From Dokdonia sp. Hel_I_53 (GTDB lineage: Bacteria > Bacteroidota > Bacteroidia > Flavobacteriales > Flavobacteriaceae), in assembly GCF_007827465.1 (NCBI RefSeq), contig NZ_VISL01000001.1, forward strand, positions 1,631,001 to 1,695,000: DNA of 64,000 nucleotides, read 5' to 3'. The notes below the pieces were generated by a model. That model made no database searches. It saw nothing but the letters and a program-made list of their open reading frames with translations, and had not been told where the DNA came from. Shown here piece by piece: positions 26,018 through 33,775 of this stretch. Numbering within the stretch: the first letter of the stretch is position 1; the number at the start of each line of letters is the position of its first letter. The position numbers and the translations under genes are program-made.

Positions 26018-27604
26018 TTAATTTACATCGTTACTCGCTGTAACTGTGCCGTAGTTCCCAATATTTACATTAGGAACCGTTGCATTGTATTTTTCATTAA
26101 TGGCATCTATAATTGCGTTTGCTGTAAAAGCATATCCACGAGGAGATGGGTGAACACCATCTAAAGAAAAGGCACCTCCTGTCACAAATGCAGATGTCAA
26201 AACACCTCCATTAAAAGCAACACCTCCTTGAGCTACTGCTTGAAGTTCAGATTGCGCATCAACAAAGGCAAGATCATTTGCATCTGCTAAAGCCCTTATT
26301 GTAGCATTATATTGTGCTTGAGCATTAGCAATAAGTGTTTGCTCTGAAGTTGTCAAAACATTTGCGTCTTGAAGTGGTCTTGAAACACCATTAATAGATT
26401 GCAAAGCAGCTTGCTCAGGACTCACACCAGCGACATTAACTAAGAAATCAAAAAACTCTTGATCTGTCGTACCCAGTACTCCAGATGCAGGAAGAGGAAT
26501 AAGATCTTCATTAGTAGTCTGGCGTAATTGAGATAACAAACCTGCTGTTATTGGATCTAGATTGAAAGGCGCTCCTTGAACAATTGTAGAAATATCTGTT
26601 AAATCTTCATCTTGAATAGTTATAAAGTTTGCTCCTTCTTGAAAAGTAACTTGACGTAAAGCAGCTTCATCAGCAGTGATTACACCAAATTGTACAAGTC
26701 CAGGTAAAATCTGAGTGTTGTAAGCTCCAAAAACTGCATTTAATGTACCAGCTGTCTGAGCATCTAATGGAATTGCTTGAGAAGGAACCGTAGTAAAGTA
26801 TGGTATAGAAGTTACATCTGGAATGTTAACTAAAGCTCCTTTTGCACCAGTTGAAACTAAAGCTGCAACTTCTTGAGCATAAACGCTTGCAAAAACATTA
26901 GGATCTGTGATATCATTACCTCCATAGGTAGTAGGATCAAGATTTCCTGTTTGATCAACTCCTGATCCTCCAGAAGTAGCAAACCCTAGAATATCATTGT
27001 TTCCTATCCAAAGTGAAAAGAATGTTGGATTTGCAGCAACTGCATCTCCAATAACTGTAGCATTCGCACTAGAAGCAAAACGGACAAAATAAGGATTTGC
27101 CTGACCTGTCTGAACTCCAGCAACGTTACCATATCCAGGCGCTAATAGGTGAAAACTTTTTGCACCAGGAACCCCATAATTATTAAAAGACCCCGTCAAA
27201 ACGTTAGTTATATCAGTTGTTGGTGTTCCTGATAGTCTTGCTGGCCCAGGATTACCCTCTGCATCAACAGCTAGTACGAAACGGTTAGGTAAAATTTGTT
27301 GCCCCCCTAAAAGGATTCCTCCAGTATTATCATTTACAAGAGGTTGTGTAAACTCACCTCCACCAGCAAGCTCAAACTGTTGAGCCATAATATTAGGATA
27401 TGAATTTTGCTGTCCTGTAATATACAATGCTTGATCTGCATACCCAGCAGTAAGAGAGTTTCCTACAGCTACATAGTTTGAAAAGTCTGCCTCTCCACTT
27501 GTATATACACCTTCATCTGTAATATCATTATCAAACTCAGGCTCACAAGCCACAAGCCCTAAAGCAATCGCAGGCAATGCGATATAATTTAAATATTTTT
27601 TCAT
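26018..27604 (-). CDS. SGNH/GDSL-type hydrolase lipoprotein
   Basis: The 528-residue protein has a lipoprotein signal (LGLVAC, Cys20) and the SGNH blocks: VAVGNSLTAGYAD (block I, with N replacing the D of GDS), WIGNNDILG (block III GxND) and DGVHPSPRGY (block V, catalytic Asp/His). An esterase or lipase acting in the envelope is likely. It lies 11 bp downstream of a FadL-type transporter, a pairing common in Bacteroidota that suggests processing of hydrophobic substrates before or after uptake. Substrate unknown. Confidence 0.88.
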   Translation of the reverse strand: MKKYLNYIALPAIALGLVACEPEFDNDITDEGVYTSGEADFSNYVAVGNSLTAGYADQALYITGQQNSYPNIMAQQFELAGGGEFTQPLVNDNTGGILLGGQQILPNRFVLAVDAEGNPGPARLSGTPTTDITNVLTGSFNNYGVPGAKSFHLLAPGYGNVAGVQTGQANPYFVRFASSANATVIGDAVAANPTFFSLWIGNNDILGFATSGGSGVDQTGNLDPTTYGGNDITDPNVFASVYAQEVAALVSTGAKGALVNIPDVTSIPYFTTVPSQAIPLDAQTAGTLNAVFGAYNTQILPGLVQFGVITADEAALRQVTFQEGANFITIQDEDLTDISTIVQGAPFNLDPITAGLLSQLRQTTNEDLIPLPASGVLGTTDQEFFDFLVNVAGVSPEQAALQSINGVSRPLQDANVLTTSEQTLIANAQAQYNATIRALADANDLAFVDAQSELQAVAQGGVAFNGGVLTSAFVTGGAFSLDGVHPSPRGYAFTANAIIDAINEKYNATVPNVNIGNYGTVTASNDVN

Positions 27605-27615
27605 TGTAATAATTT

Positions 27616-28887
27616 TTAAAGTTTATAGCTCACGCCAATACCTGGTGAAAAAGCACTTGATTTATACGTTCCTTCAAATGGAGTTATCACACCATTTTCC
27701 TCATAATAGTCATATGAAGCATCTACCTCTTTAAAGCGTAAGTATAAGAATGAAGCATCAATAGCTAATTTATCCGTAACATTAAAGGTCAAACCTCCCG
27801 TAAATCCAAAAGAATCATTTCTAGGGGTTTCTGGAGCAAAATATCCATCTCGTACTGGAGACTCATCAAAATATGTTCCTGCTCTTAACGCAAATTTACT
27901 GCTAACTTCATATTGAGCGCCAAGTCTAAAAGTAGAAGCATTCTTATAGTTACGAGCATTTCTAGACTCTAAAGCTACAGAACCATCACTGTTTAGAAAA
28001 TCGAGATCTAATGAATCATATGCTTCCCACTCTGCATAATTATAATCAAAATTTAAAGTCCACTTTTCTGTAGGTTTAAACGAAGCCCCTACTGTCCATT
28101 CTGCAGGTAATGGTAATGTTGCAGTAAAATCATATGTACCATTTTGTATTGGTGATAATGGAGAATTTGGAACATTTGTAAAAACCGCATCCCCGTCTCC
28201 AGCTTCTACCTTTACATCAATCTTAGACCTATAGTTTAATCCAAAAGACCACATGTCGCTAGGCGTGATCATTGCTCCAACTGAAAAGCCAAAAGCATTC
28301 ACTCCTTGCGCATCGATCTCAACATTGGATCGATTACCATCGATATCTACAGTTGATCTTGATAGGTTTCTGTTAAAGTTTACACCTCCTATAGCAAGAA
28401 TTGGTCCCCCTCCTATACTTAAGTCATCCAAAAGCTTAAATGATGCTAACGGCTGTATGAATATCGCAGATAATTCTATACTGTTTACTAAATGAGAGCC
28501 CGCCCAATCTGTTGGATACTCAACAGTACTTCCATACGGTGTATAAACCGCTAGTCCTACTGCAACCCTTTCATTTAGCTTGTAACTTGCATATAAATAC
28601 AACGGCGTTCCTGTTGGACTATCTGTCTGAACAGACTGTCCGTACTCAGGATTTTGAAATTTTACGTCAGAAAACACACCAAAACCACCTGCAGCGATAT
28701 TGAGTTTATTTTCAAGATGTATGAGACCGCCAGGGTTAAAAAACGCAAGCTCTGCGTTGTTAATCATAGCCACACCTGTGTGGCCCATAGCTAGACCGCG
28801 TTGTCCCTGTAGGCTTACACGATAACCACCTGCGTACACCATGGTACCAACAAGCAATAGTACAAAGGCACTTAATACTTTTTTCAT
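27616..28887 (-). CDS. OmpP1/FadL family outer-membrane transporter
   Basis: This 423-residue barrel protein has a signal peptide ending near VYAGG. The N-terminal pattern AGGYRVSLQGQRGLAMGHTG, followed by ELAFFNPGGL, corresponds to the FadL hatch region (NPA-like NPG). Many amphipathic strands follow, ending FSPGIGVSYKL. FadL proteins pass fatty acids and aromatic hydrocarbons across the outer membrane. It is the first gene of a two-gene unit with the SGNH lipoprotein. Confidence 0.92.
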   Translation of the reverse strand: MKKVLSAFVLLLVGTMVYAGGYRVSLQGQRGLAMGHTGVAMINNAELAFFNPGGLIHLENKLNIAAGGFGVFSDVKFQNPEYGQSVQTDSPTGTPLYLYASYKLNERVAVGLAVYTPYGSTVEYPTDWAGSHLVNSIELSAIFIQPLASFKLLDDLSIGGGPILAIGGVNFNRNLSRSTVDIDGNRSNVEIDAQGVNAFGFSVGAMITPSDMWSFGLNYRSKIDVKVEAGDGDAVFTNVPNSPLSPIQNGTYDFTATLPLPAEWTVGASFKPTEKWTLNFDYNYAEWEAYDSLDLDFLNSDGSVALESRNARNYKNASTFRLGAQYEVSSKFALRAGTYFDESPVRDGYFAPETPRNDSFGFTGGLTFNVTDKLAIDASFLYLRFKEVDASYDYYEENGVITPFEGTYKSSAFSPGIGVSYKL

Positions 28888-29014
28888 AATTTAATGATGT
28901 TAAGGAAATTTAAATATATCTCAAAAATAAGCACGTATACTGTAAATTACTTAAGAGTTCTCTAATAATATTATTAATTTACTATGCGTACATAACAAAT
29001 TCTTTGTGACAATG

Positions 29015-29782
29015 TTATAAAAAATTTATCACTTCTTTATAAAAATCTTTCGGATTTTCTGCATGAAGCCAATGCCCAGCCTTAGAAATAGGTTTTAATT
29101 TTGCTTTCGCGAAAGCATTAAAAATCTCATTCTCATCTTCTAAAAGAATATAATTTGATTTTTCTCCCTTTAGAAAAAGTGCTTCTCCACTATAGCTCGC
29201 GCCATCTGGCAACGGTTTTCCTATTTCTTCAATATGTGCAACTAACGCTGGTAAATTCATGCGTAATGCCAGCACCCCTTTCTCTTTCCAATATAGGTTT
29301 TTAAGCAAAAACATTCGGGTTCCTTCATCAGAAACATAGGTCGAAAGAAAATTATCAGACTCCGTTCTACTTGAAAGCGCATTAGCATTTTTTGAAAGCG
29401 CCATTAATCCTTCTAAAATTTGCTGGTGATGTTGTGGGTAAGCTTTTACTCCTATATCTGCAATGATGAGTTTTTTTACTAACTCTGGATACGTTACTGC
29501 AAAAAGCATAGCTGTCTTTCCTCCCATAGAATGACCTAAAAGATGAATCTGATCAAGACCTTTTTCGTCACAATACACCTTTAAATCCTCTACTAACAGG
29601 CTGTAGTTAAAATGCTCACTATGAAAACTCCTTCCATGATTACGCTGATCTACCAAATGCACTTCATATCCATCTGCTGCAAATTGCCGCCCTAATGTCT
29701 TCCAATTATCACCCATCCCCAAAAATCCGTGCAGAATAACCAAAGGAGTGCCTTTTCCGATTATTTTACTATAAATAGTCAT
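29015..29782 (-). CDS. alpha/beta hydrolase (esterase, YbfF-like)
   Basis: The 255-residue cytoplasmic protein has the alpha/beta hydrolase features: oxyanion HGFLGMGDNWK (near 18-28), VDQRNHGRS, nucleophile elbow GHSMGG (Ser about 96), and a C-terminal catalytic His in KAGHWLHAENP. The DNWKTLG and QRNHGRS segments resemble the YbfF esterase group. It lies 3 bp after pdxJ on the same strand. A palindrome copy (29103-29116) encodes AFAKA before the catalytic His. Substrate unknown. Confidence 0.88.
   Translation of the reverse strand: MTIYSKIIGKGTPLVILHGFLGMGDNWKTLGRQFAADGYEVHLVDQRNHGRSFHSEHFNYSLLVEDLKVYCDEKGLDQIHLLGHSMGGKTAMLFAVTYPELVKKLIIADIGVKAYPQHHQQILEGLMALSKNANALSSRTESDNFLSTYVSDEGTRMFLLKNLYWKEKGVLALRMNLPALVAHIEEIGKPLPDGASYSGEALFLKGEKSNYILLEDENEIFNAFAKAKLKPISKAGHWLHAENPKDFYKEVINFL
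29103..29116. repeat. GCTTTCGCGAAAGC palindrome in the alpha/beta hydrolase gene
   Basis: A perfect copy, in frame on the minus strand, encodes AFAKA. Confidence 0.95.
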
Positions 29783-29785
29783 AGG

Positions 29786-30499
29786 CTATTTTAATTTTTC
29801 AAGATAAGATTGTATCGTAGTTTCAAATCCAAGATATAGTGATTCTGCAATAAGTGCATGTCCAATAGATACCTCTAAAAGATCTGGAATGCTATTATGA
29901 AAATACTCGATATTTTTAAGAGACAAGTCATGACCTGCATTTATTCCAAGACCTAAATCACTTGCAATAAATGCACTCTCTATAAAAGGTTTTACCGCCG
30001 CTTGTCTATCTGTCATATACTTAGTTGCATAAGACTCTGTATACAGCTCTATACGATCTGTACCCGTTTCTCGAGCCCCCTCAATCATTGCTGGAATAGG
30101 ATCCACAAATATTGAGGTTCTAATTCCTTCTTCTTTAAACTGAGCAATCACTTCTTGCAGAAAACTTTTGTGTTTTACAGTATCCCAACCAGAATCACTT
30201 GTAATTGCGTCTACAGTGTCAGGAACTAATGTGACTTGCGTTGGTTTTGTTTCTAATACAAGATCAATAAATTTCTGAATAGGGTTTCCTTCGATATTAA
30301 ACTCTGTTGTTACAATATCAACAAGATCACGCGCGTCTTGATATTTTATATGGCGCTCATCTGGACGAGGATGAATGGTGATCCCTTGAGCACCCATCCT
30401 TTCAAGGTCTGTTGCTACTTTTAATAAATCTGGAACATTCCCGCCTCTTGCATTTCTGAGTGTAGCAATCTTATTAATGTTTACACTTAATTTTGTCAT
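29786..30499 (-). CDS. pdxJ: pyridoxine 5'-phosphate synthase
   Basis: The 237-residue TIM-barrel enzyme makes pyridoxine 5'-phosphate from 1-deoxyxylulose 5-phosphate and 3-amino-2-oxopropyl phosphate. Diagnostic segments are LSVNINKIATLRNARGG at the N-terminus, ITIHPRPDERHI, QVTLVPD, GIRTSIFVDP, ELYTESYA, and GLGINAGHDLSLKN with the phosphate-binding region SIGHALIAE. It is the first gene of a two-gene unit with the hydrolase. Confidence 0.97.
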   Translation of the reverse strand: MTKLSVNINKIATLRNARGGNVPDLLKVATDLERMGAQGITIHPRPDERHIKYQDARDLVDIVTTEFNIEGNPIQKFIDLVLETKPTQVTLVPDTVDAITSDSGWDTVKHKSFLQEVIAQFKEEGIRTSIFVDPIPAMIEGARETGTDRIELYTESYATKYMTDRQAAVKPFIESAFIASDLGLGINAGHDLSLKNIEYFHNSIPDLLEVSIGHALIAESLYLGFETTIQSYLEKLK

Positions 30500-30653
30500 A
30501 TTCTTTTACTTGTCAACTTGAAATCTAATTTTAAAATACCACATACATCCAATAAAAAATTAAACTTTATTAATTTAAGATTCTTAAAAATGTAGGTTTA
30601 CAAAAATACGAAGACAGTTGCCCTGAGCGGTTATTTTTTCATTATTTTGCATT

Positions 30654-31310
30654 ATGACATTAACAGACTTTATTATTAATGACATACAGCCGGTTTCTGA
30701 AAAAGAAACCATAGGAGATGTCCAATCGATCTTTAGCCAGACCACATATTCTCATGTTCCTATCCAAAGGGATGGTGTATATGTAGGATCACTAGCTGAG
30801 AATGATACTCATTGCTACAATGCAAACGCTATAATTAGTGAGTATAATCAAGGGTATGAACATTTTTTTGTGAGGTATGAGACCTCTTGGCTAGATGTAC
30901 TGGAGTCTTTTGCTCAGCACGGTTGTAATTTAATGCCAGTTCTAGACCAAGAAAGTCAATATTTAGGATATTATGAATTAGAGGATGTTATGAGTTTTTT
31001 TAACAACACTCCTTTCATTCAAGAACCAGGAAGTGTTGTTATTATTGAGAAAGGAGTGCTAGATTATTCTTTTAGTGAGATAACACAAATTGTTGAGTCT
31101 AATGAAGGGAAGATTTGGGGAATGTTTATTTCAAAAATAGAACAAGACATAGCTCAGATTTCTATAAAAATAGGAAGATCTAACTTCAATGATATCTTAG
31201 CCGCTTTTAGAAGGTACAGCTATAATGTTGTTTCTAGCCATCAGGAAGATACTTTTATTAAGGATCTTCACAAGCGATCAAAATACCTTGAAAAGTATTT
31301 AAACATGTAA
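30654..31310 (+). CDS. CBS-domain protein
   Basis: The 218-residue protein opens with a pair of CBS-like motifs (about 1-130; VPIQRDGVYVGSLAEND and LMPVLDQESQYLGYYELEDV) and continues with an ACT-like C-terminal part (GSVVIIEKGVLDYSFSEITQIVES). CBS pairs usually bind adenine nucleotides. It lies 5 bp before nadK, and this CBS-nadK neighbourhood is common in Bacteroidota. A nucleotide-sensing role linked to NAD metabolism is possible but not shown by the sequence. Confidence 0.8.
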   Translation: MTLTDFIINDIQPVSEKETIGDVQSIFSQTTYSHVPIQRDGVYVGSLAENDTHCYNANAIISEYNQGYEHFFVRYETSWLDVLESFAQHGCNLMPVLDQESQYLGYYELEDVMSFFNNTPFIQEPGSVVIIEKGVLDYSFSEITQIVESNEGKIWGMFISKIEQDIAQISIKIGRSNFNDILAAFRRYSYNVVSSHQEDTFIKDLHKRSKYLEKYLNM

Positions 31311-31315
31311 ACTTT

Positions 31316-32197
31316 ATGAAAGTAGGCATTTACGGTCAATTCTATCACAAGGAAGCTGGACAATATATACAAGAGCTACTGGACATCTTAGACAAAAAGA
31401 AGATAGAAGTTATTATTGAAAAAAATTTTTTAAAACTTATACACGAAAATGATACTATAGATAAGGATTATGGACACTTTAGTACCTTTAGAGAATTAGA
31501 CAATAGCTATGATCTTTTTGTAAGTATTGGAGGTGACGGAACCATTCTAAAAACTGTAACGTACGTAAGAGACTTAAGCATACCCATTATAGGCATAAAT
31601 ACAGGTAGACTAGGATTTCTAGCTACTATTAAGAAAACAGATATTGCTCCTTCTATAGAAAAAATTCTTACAGGTAAGTACAGCATTTCAAAAAGAAGTC
31701 TCCTGCAAATTACTACAAAGAACAAAGATACTTTTGGTGAATTGAACTTTGCACTTAATGAAATTTCAGTAAGCAGAAAAAATACAACTTCTATGATTTC
31801 TGTAAAAACAAAGCTCAACGGAGAAGATCTTACAAATTATTGGGCAGACGGACTAATTGTATCCACTCCAACAGGTTCTACAGGCTATTCTTTGAGTTGC
31901 GGAGGCCCCGTAATTGCTCCGCACACATCAAGTCTCATTTTGACCCCAATAGCCCCGCACAACCTCAATGCAAGACCTCTCGTTATTCCGGATGACACTG
32001 TTATTGAACTTACTGTTTCTGGAAGAGAGGAACAGCATCTCATATCACTAGATTCTCGCATCGCCACTTTAAATAATGAGACTATCATCACCCTTGAGAA
32101 AGCTCCGTTTCATATAAATCTCATTCATCTAGAAGGCGACAGTTTTTTACAAACACTTAGAGCCAAACTTCTTTGGGGAGAAGATAAACGTAATTAA
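31316..32197 (+). CDS. nadK: NAD kinase
   Basis: The 293-residue enzyme phosphorylates NAD to NADP. The GGDGT motif (SIGGDGTIL, about 72-80), the NEISVSR motif and the glycine-rich STPTGSTGYSLSCGGP segment are all present. Cytoplasmic; second gene after the CBS protein. A palindrome copy and an apparent promoter for the next gene follow the stop. Confidence 0.97.
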   Translation: MKVGIYGQFYHKEAGQYIQELLDILDKKKIEVIIEKNFLKLIHENDTIDKDYGHFSTFRELDNSYDLFVSIGGDGTILKTVTYVRDLSIPIIGINTGRLGFLATIKKTDIAPSIEKILTGKYSISKRSLLQITTKNKDTFGELNFALNEISVSRKNTTSMISVKTKLNGEDLTNYWADGLIVSTPTGSTGYSLSCGGPVIAPHTSSLILTPIAPHNLNARPLVIPDDTVIELTVSGREEQHLISLDSRIATLNNETIITLEKAPFHINLIHLEGDSFLQTLRAKLLWGEDKRN

Positions 32198-32256
32198 ACA
32201 ATATATTTGTCCTCTTACTGTTTTGTTAATGGCTAGCATACACGTGAGTGGAGTTC

Positions 32257-32270
32257 GCTTTCGCGAAAGC
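32257..32270. repeat. GCTTTCGCGAAAGC palindrome, intergenic nadK/DUF6089
   Basis: A perfect copy, extended by C and G, lies 60 bp after nadK and about 35 bp before the promoter at 32304. Confidence 0.95.
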
Positions 32271-32303
32271 GTAAGCACAATCACCCCATCTTAACATACG
32301 GTA

Positions 32304-32335
32304 TTGTTAGTACGATCACAGAATTAGTATATTTG
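32304..32335 (+). promoter_or_regulatory. promoter for the DUF6089-uppS-bamA set
   Basis: TTG (32304-32306) and TATATTTG (32328-32335), spaced 21 bp, match the Bacteroidota consensus. They lie 17 bp before the ATG at 32353. Confidence 0.75.
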
Positions 32336-32352
32336 CAAACTTTTATAGCTAT

Positions 32353-33027
32353 ATGAGGTATCTGACGATTATAATAGTCGCCCTTTTTTGGAACGTGAAC
32401 CTGACTGCGCAAACCTATGAGATAGGTGCTTTTCTAGGAGGTTCAAACTTTATAGGAGATGTAGGCTCTACAAATTATATCGCTCCCAATAAACCTGTTA
32501 TAGGAGGGATTTTTAAATGGAATAGAAGTGCAAGACATTCTTTTAGATTTACAGCTCTTTTTTCTGAACTAGAAGGTGATGACAACAAGAGCAGTGAGGC
32601 GAGAAGGAACTCTCGAGGATTGAGTTTTAAAAATAGTATAAAAGAATTCTCTTTAGGTCTAGAATATACCTTTTGGGAATTTGATATGTTTAACAAAAGA
32701 AACCCTAATGCTCCGTACTTATATACGGGTTTTACATATTTTAATCATGAAGAATTAAACCTTAGCAACAGTAATCTAGTCTCAACAGGGTATACTTGGG
32801 ATGTGGCTATCCCATTAGTATTAGGTTACAAGGCTGCTTTTAATTCTAATGTAGTATTTGCTCTTGAAGGAGGAATACGCTACACTTTAACAGACAACTT
32901 AGATGGGAGCGCTCCCGGTGATGGCATGTTAGAGTTTGGAAATAAAAACAATGATGACTGGTATATGTTTACAGGAATTACTGTAAGCTTTACCTTTGGT
33001 CGCAGGCCTTGTTTCTGCGTTTTTTAA
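32353..33027 (+). CDS. DUF6089-like outer-membrane beta-barrel protein
   Basis: The 224-residue protein has a signal peptide (ending near NLTAQ). A small barrel pattern follows: TYEIGAFLGGSNFIGDVGST, then HSFRFTALFSELEGDD and EFSLGLEYTFWEFDMF. It ends in GITVSFTFGRRPCFCVF. It precedes uppS and bamA in a recurrent Bacteroidota gene order, so a role in outer-membrane assembly is plausible. The exact function is unknown. The last codons run almost into uppS (7-bp gap). Confidence 0.8.
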   Translation: MRYLTIIIVALFWNVNLTAQTYEIGAFLGGSNFIGDVGSTNYIAPNKPVIGGIFKWNRSARHSFRFTALFSELEGDDNKSSEARRNSRGLSFKNSIKEFSLGLEYTFWEFDMFNKRNPNAPYLYTGFTYFNHEELNLSNSNLVSTGYTWDVAIPLVLGYKAAFNSNVVFALEGGIRYTLTDNLDGSAPGDGMLEFGNKNNDDWYMFTGITVSFTFGRRPCFCVF

Positions 33028-33034
33028 GATAATA

Positions 33035-33775
33035 ATGGACATACTAGCCCAAATTGACAAAGACAAACTGCCACAACATGTTGCCATCATTATGGATGGC
33101 AATGGAAGGTGGGCAAAAAAGCAAGGTCTATTAAGAGCTGCTGGTCATAAGAAAGGAACAAGAGCTGTTAGAGAAGCTGTAGAATGTGCTGCAGAGTTAG
33201 GAATCAAACATCTAACGCTTTATGCCTTTTCTACAGAAAACTGGAATCGCCCCAAAGCTGAGGTTGATACCTTAATGAAACTGCTCGTTTCTTCCTTAAA
33301 AAAAGAAATAGCCACTTTACAAGATAATGATGTGGTGTTAGGAACAATTGGTGCCATAAACACACTACCTGACAAAGCTCAAAGAGAATTAGAAGAAGTA
33401 ATTTCTAAAACTCAAAACAACAAAGGATTAAAACTTACGCTTGCTCTAAGCTATGGAAGTAGAGAGGAGATCGTAAAAACAGTCCAAGAAATATGTATTA
33501 AAGTTAAAAATAACCTACTTTCGCCAGCTGAAATTGATGAGGATTGTGTTAACAGCCATTTATATACGGCAAATATGCCAGATGTAGATTTGTTAATTAG
33601 GACAAGTGGAGAGCAGCGAGTTAGTAATTTTTTATTGTGGCAAATAGCCTATGCTGAATTCTATTTTACAGATATTCTCTGGCCAGATTTCAGAAAACAC
33701 CATTTACACGACGCGATTTACAATTATCAGAAAAGAGAACGAAGATTTGGAAAGACAAGTGAACAAATTAAATAA
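33035..33775 (+). CDS. uppS: undecaprenyl diphosphate synthase
   Basis: I start at 33035 (MDILAQIDKDKLPQHVAIIM); the ATG further upstream lies inside the previous gene. The 246-residue cis-prenyltransferase makes the C55 lipid carrier for peptidoglycan and surface glycans. Motifs are IIMDGNGRWAKKQG, LYAFSTENWNRP, LALSYGSREEI, and the C-terminal DLLIRTSGEQRVSNFLLWQ with YAEFYF. It overlaps the start of bamA by 17 bp. Confidence 0.97.
   Translation: MDILAQIDKDKLPQHVAIIMDGNGRWAKKQGLLRAAGHKKGTRAVREAVECAAELGIKHLTLYAFSTENWNRPKAEVDTLMKLLVSSLKKEIATLQDNDVVLGTIGAINTLPDKAQRELEEVISKTQNNKGLKLTLALSYGSREEIVKTVQEICIKVKNNLLSPAEIDEDCVNSHLYTANMPDVDLLIRTSGEQRVSNFLLWQIAYAEFYFTDILWPDFRKHHLHDAIYNYQKRERRFGKTSEQIK

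Noticed and set aside
32996..33034. Longer N-terminus of UppS
   Set aside because: It lies inside the DUF6089-like gene in another frame. The conserved protein begins at 33035.
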